Positions 5,980-6,073 of a stretch of 6,073 bases of DNA are shown in pieces. The stretch is from Lachnospiraceae bacterium (lineage in GTDB: Bacteria > Bacillota > Clostridia > Lachnospirales > Lachnospiraceae). The translations under genes and the position numbers were made by a program. The stretch spans positions 1 to 6,073 of the forward strand of contig JAFUKK010000170.1 of assembly GCA_017473665.1 (NCBI GenBank). Direction: 5' to 3'. The notes below the pieces were generated by a model. The model was not told the DNA's origin, did no database searches, and saw only the letters and a list, made by a program, of their open reading frames with translations. Each line of letters opens with the position of its first letter. The stretch's first letter is position 1.

Positions 5980-6073
5980 ATGCTTAGAATATTAGTTGAT
6001 TCCGCAGCAGACTACTTACCTGCAGATGCTGCCCTCAGAAACATTGAATTTATTCCTTTGACTGTCACCATGG
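5980..6073 (+). CDS. DegV-family protein, N-terminal fragment (runs off the right edge)
   Basis: Only 31 codons are visible: MLRILVDSAADYLPADAALR, then NIEFIPLTVTM. The pattern I-x-DSAxD-x-P followed by I-x-x-x-PLTVT is the hallmark start of the DegV family. These are cytoplasmic proteins that bind a fatty acid; family members such as FakB present it to the kinase FakA for phosphorylation and use in phospholipid synthesis. The start is supported by GGAG at 5969-5972 with seven-base spacing. It lies 13 bases after the MarR gene with no terminator or promoter between, so co-transcription is likely. Which DegV subgroup this is, and whether a FakA-like kinase lies further along, cannot be judged from this piece. 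Confidence 0.82.
   Translation, partial: MLRILVDSAADYLPADAALRNIEFIPLTVTM

Overview
The window looks like a stretch of chromosome from an anaerobic Firmicute, most likely a Clostridia/Lachnospiraceae-type gut or rumen bacterium. This is inferred from the strong AGGAGG-type ribosome binding sites, the AT-rich intergenic DNA with consensus sigma-A promoters, the moderate GC content of the genes, and the protein styles (membrane-fused XRE regulator, MarR, DegV, Firmicute-like CarB). The genus cannot be fixed from sequence reading alone. There are no tRNAs, rRNAs, CRISPR arrays, insertion sequences or phage genes.

Layout: (1) positions 1-696, minus strand, hold the N-terminal 232 residues of an XRE-family regulator with three membrane segments; it runs off the left edge. 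(2) Positions 697-1037 are intergenic, with the promoter region of that regulator and the terminator of the next gene. (3) Positions 1038-1838, minus strand, encode a 266-residue short-chain dehydrogenase/reductase (SDR) with its own near-consensus promoter. (4) Positions 1839-2097 are a divergent promoter region. (5) Positions 2098-5322, plus strand, carry a full-length carB (carbamoyl-phosphate synthase large subunit, 1,075 codons including the stop). It is interrupted by one in-frame TAA at codon 124 and followed by a strong intrinsic terminator. (6) Positions 5526-5966, plus strand, encode a MarR-family regulator. (7) It is followed after 13 bases by the first 31 codons of a DegV-family (fatty-acid-binding) gene cut by the right edge; the two look like an operon.

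The most notable observation is the TAA in carB. Reading frame and family similarity continue without any other disruption for about 950 codons after it, so it is a single-base nonsense change, a sequencing/assembly error, or less likely a tolerated or recoded stop. CarB normally pairs with CarA to make carbamoyl phosphate for both arginine and pyrimidine synthesis, so true loss would be costly unless a second copy exists. No carA is adjacent in this window.

The rest is ordinary chromosomal housekeeping and regulatory gene content. Smaller points of interest are a non-canonical SDR active site and glycine loop, substitutions at the expected UMP-binding positions of CarB, and dyad-symmetric candidate operators upstream of the marR and xre genes. 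I found no convincing new multi-gene system.
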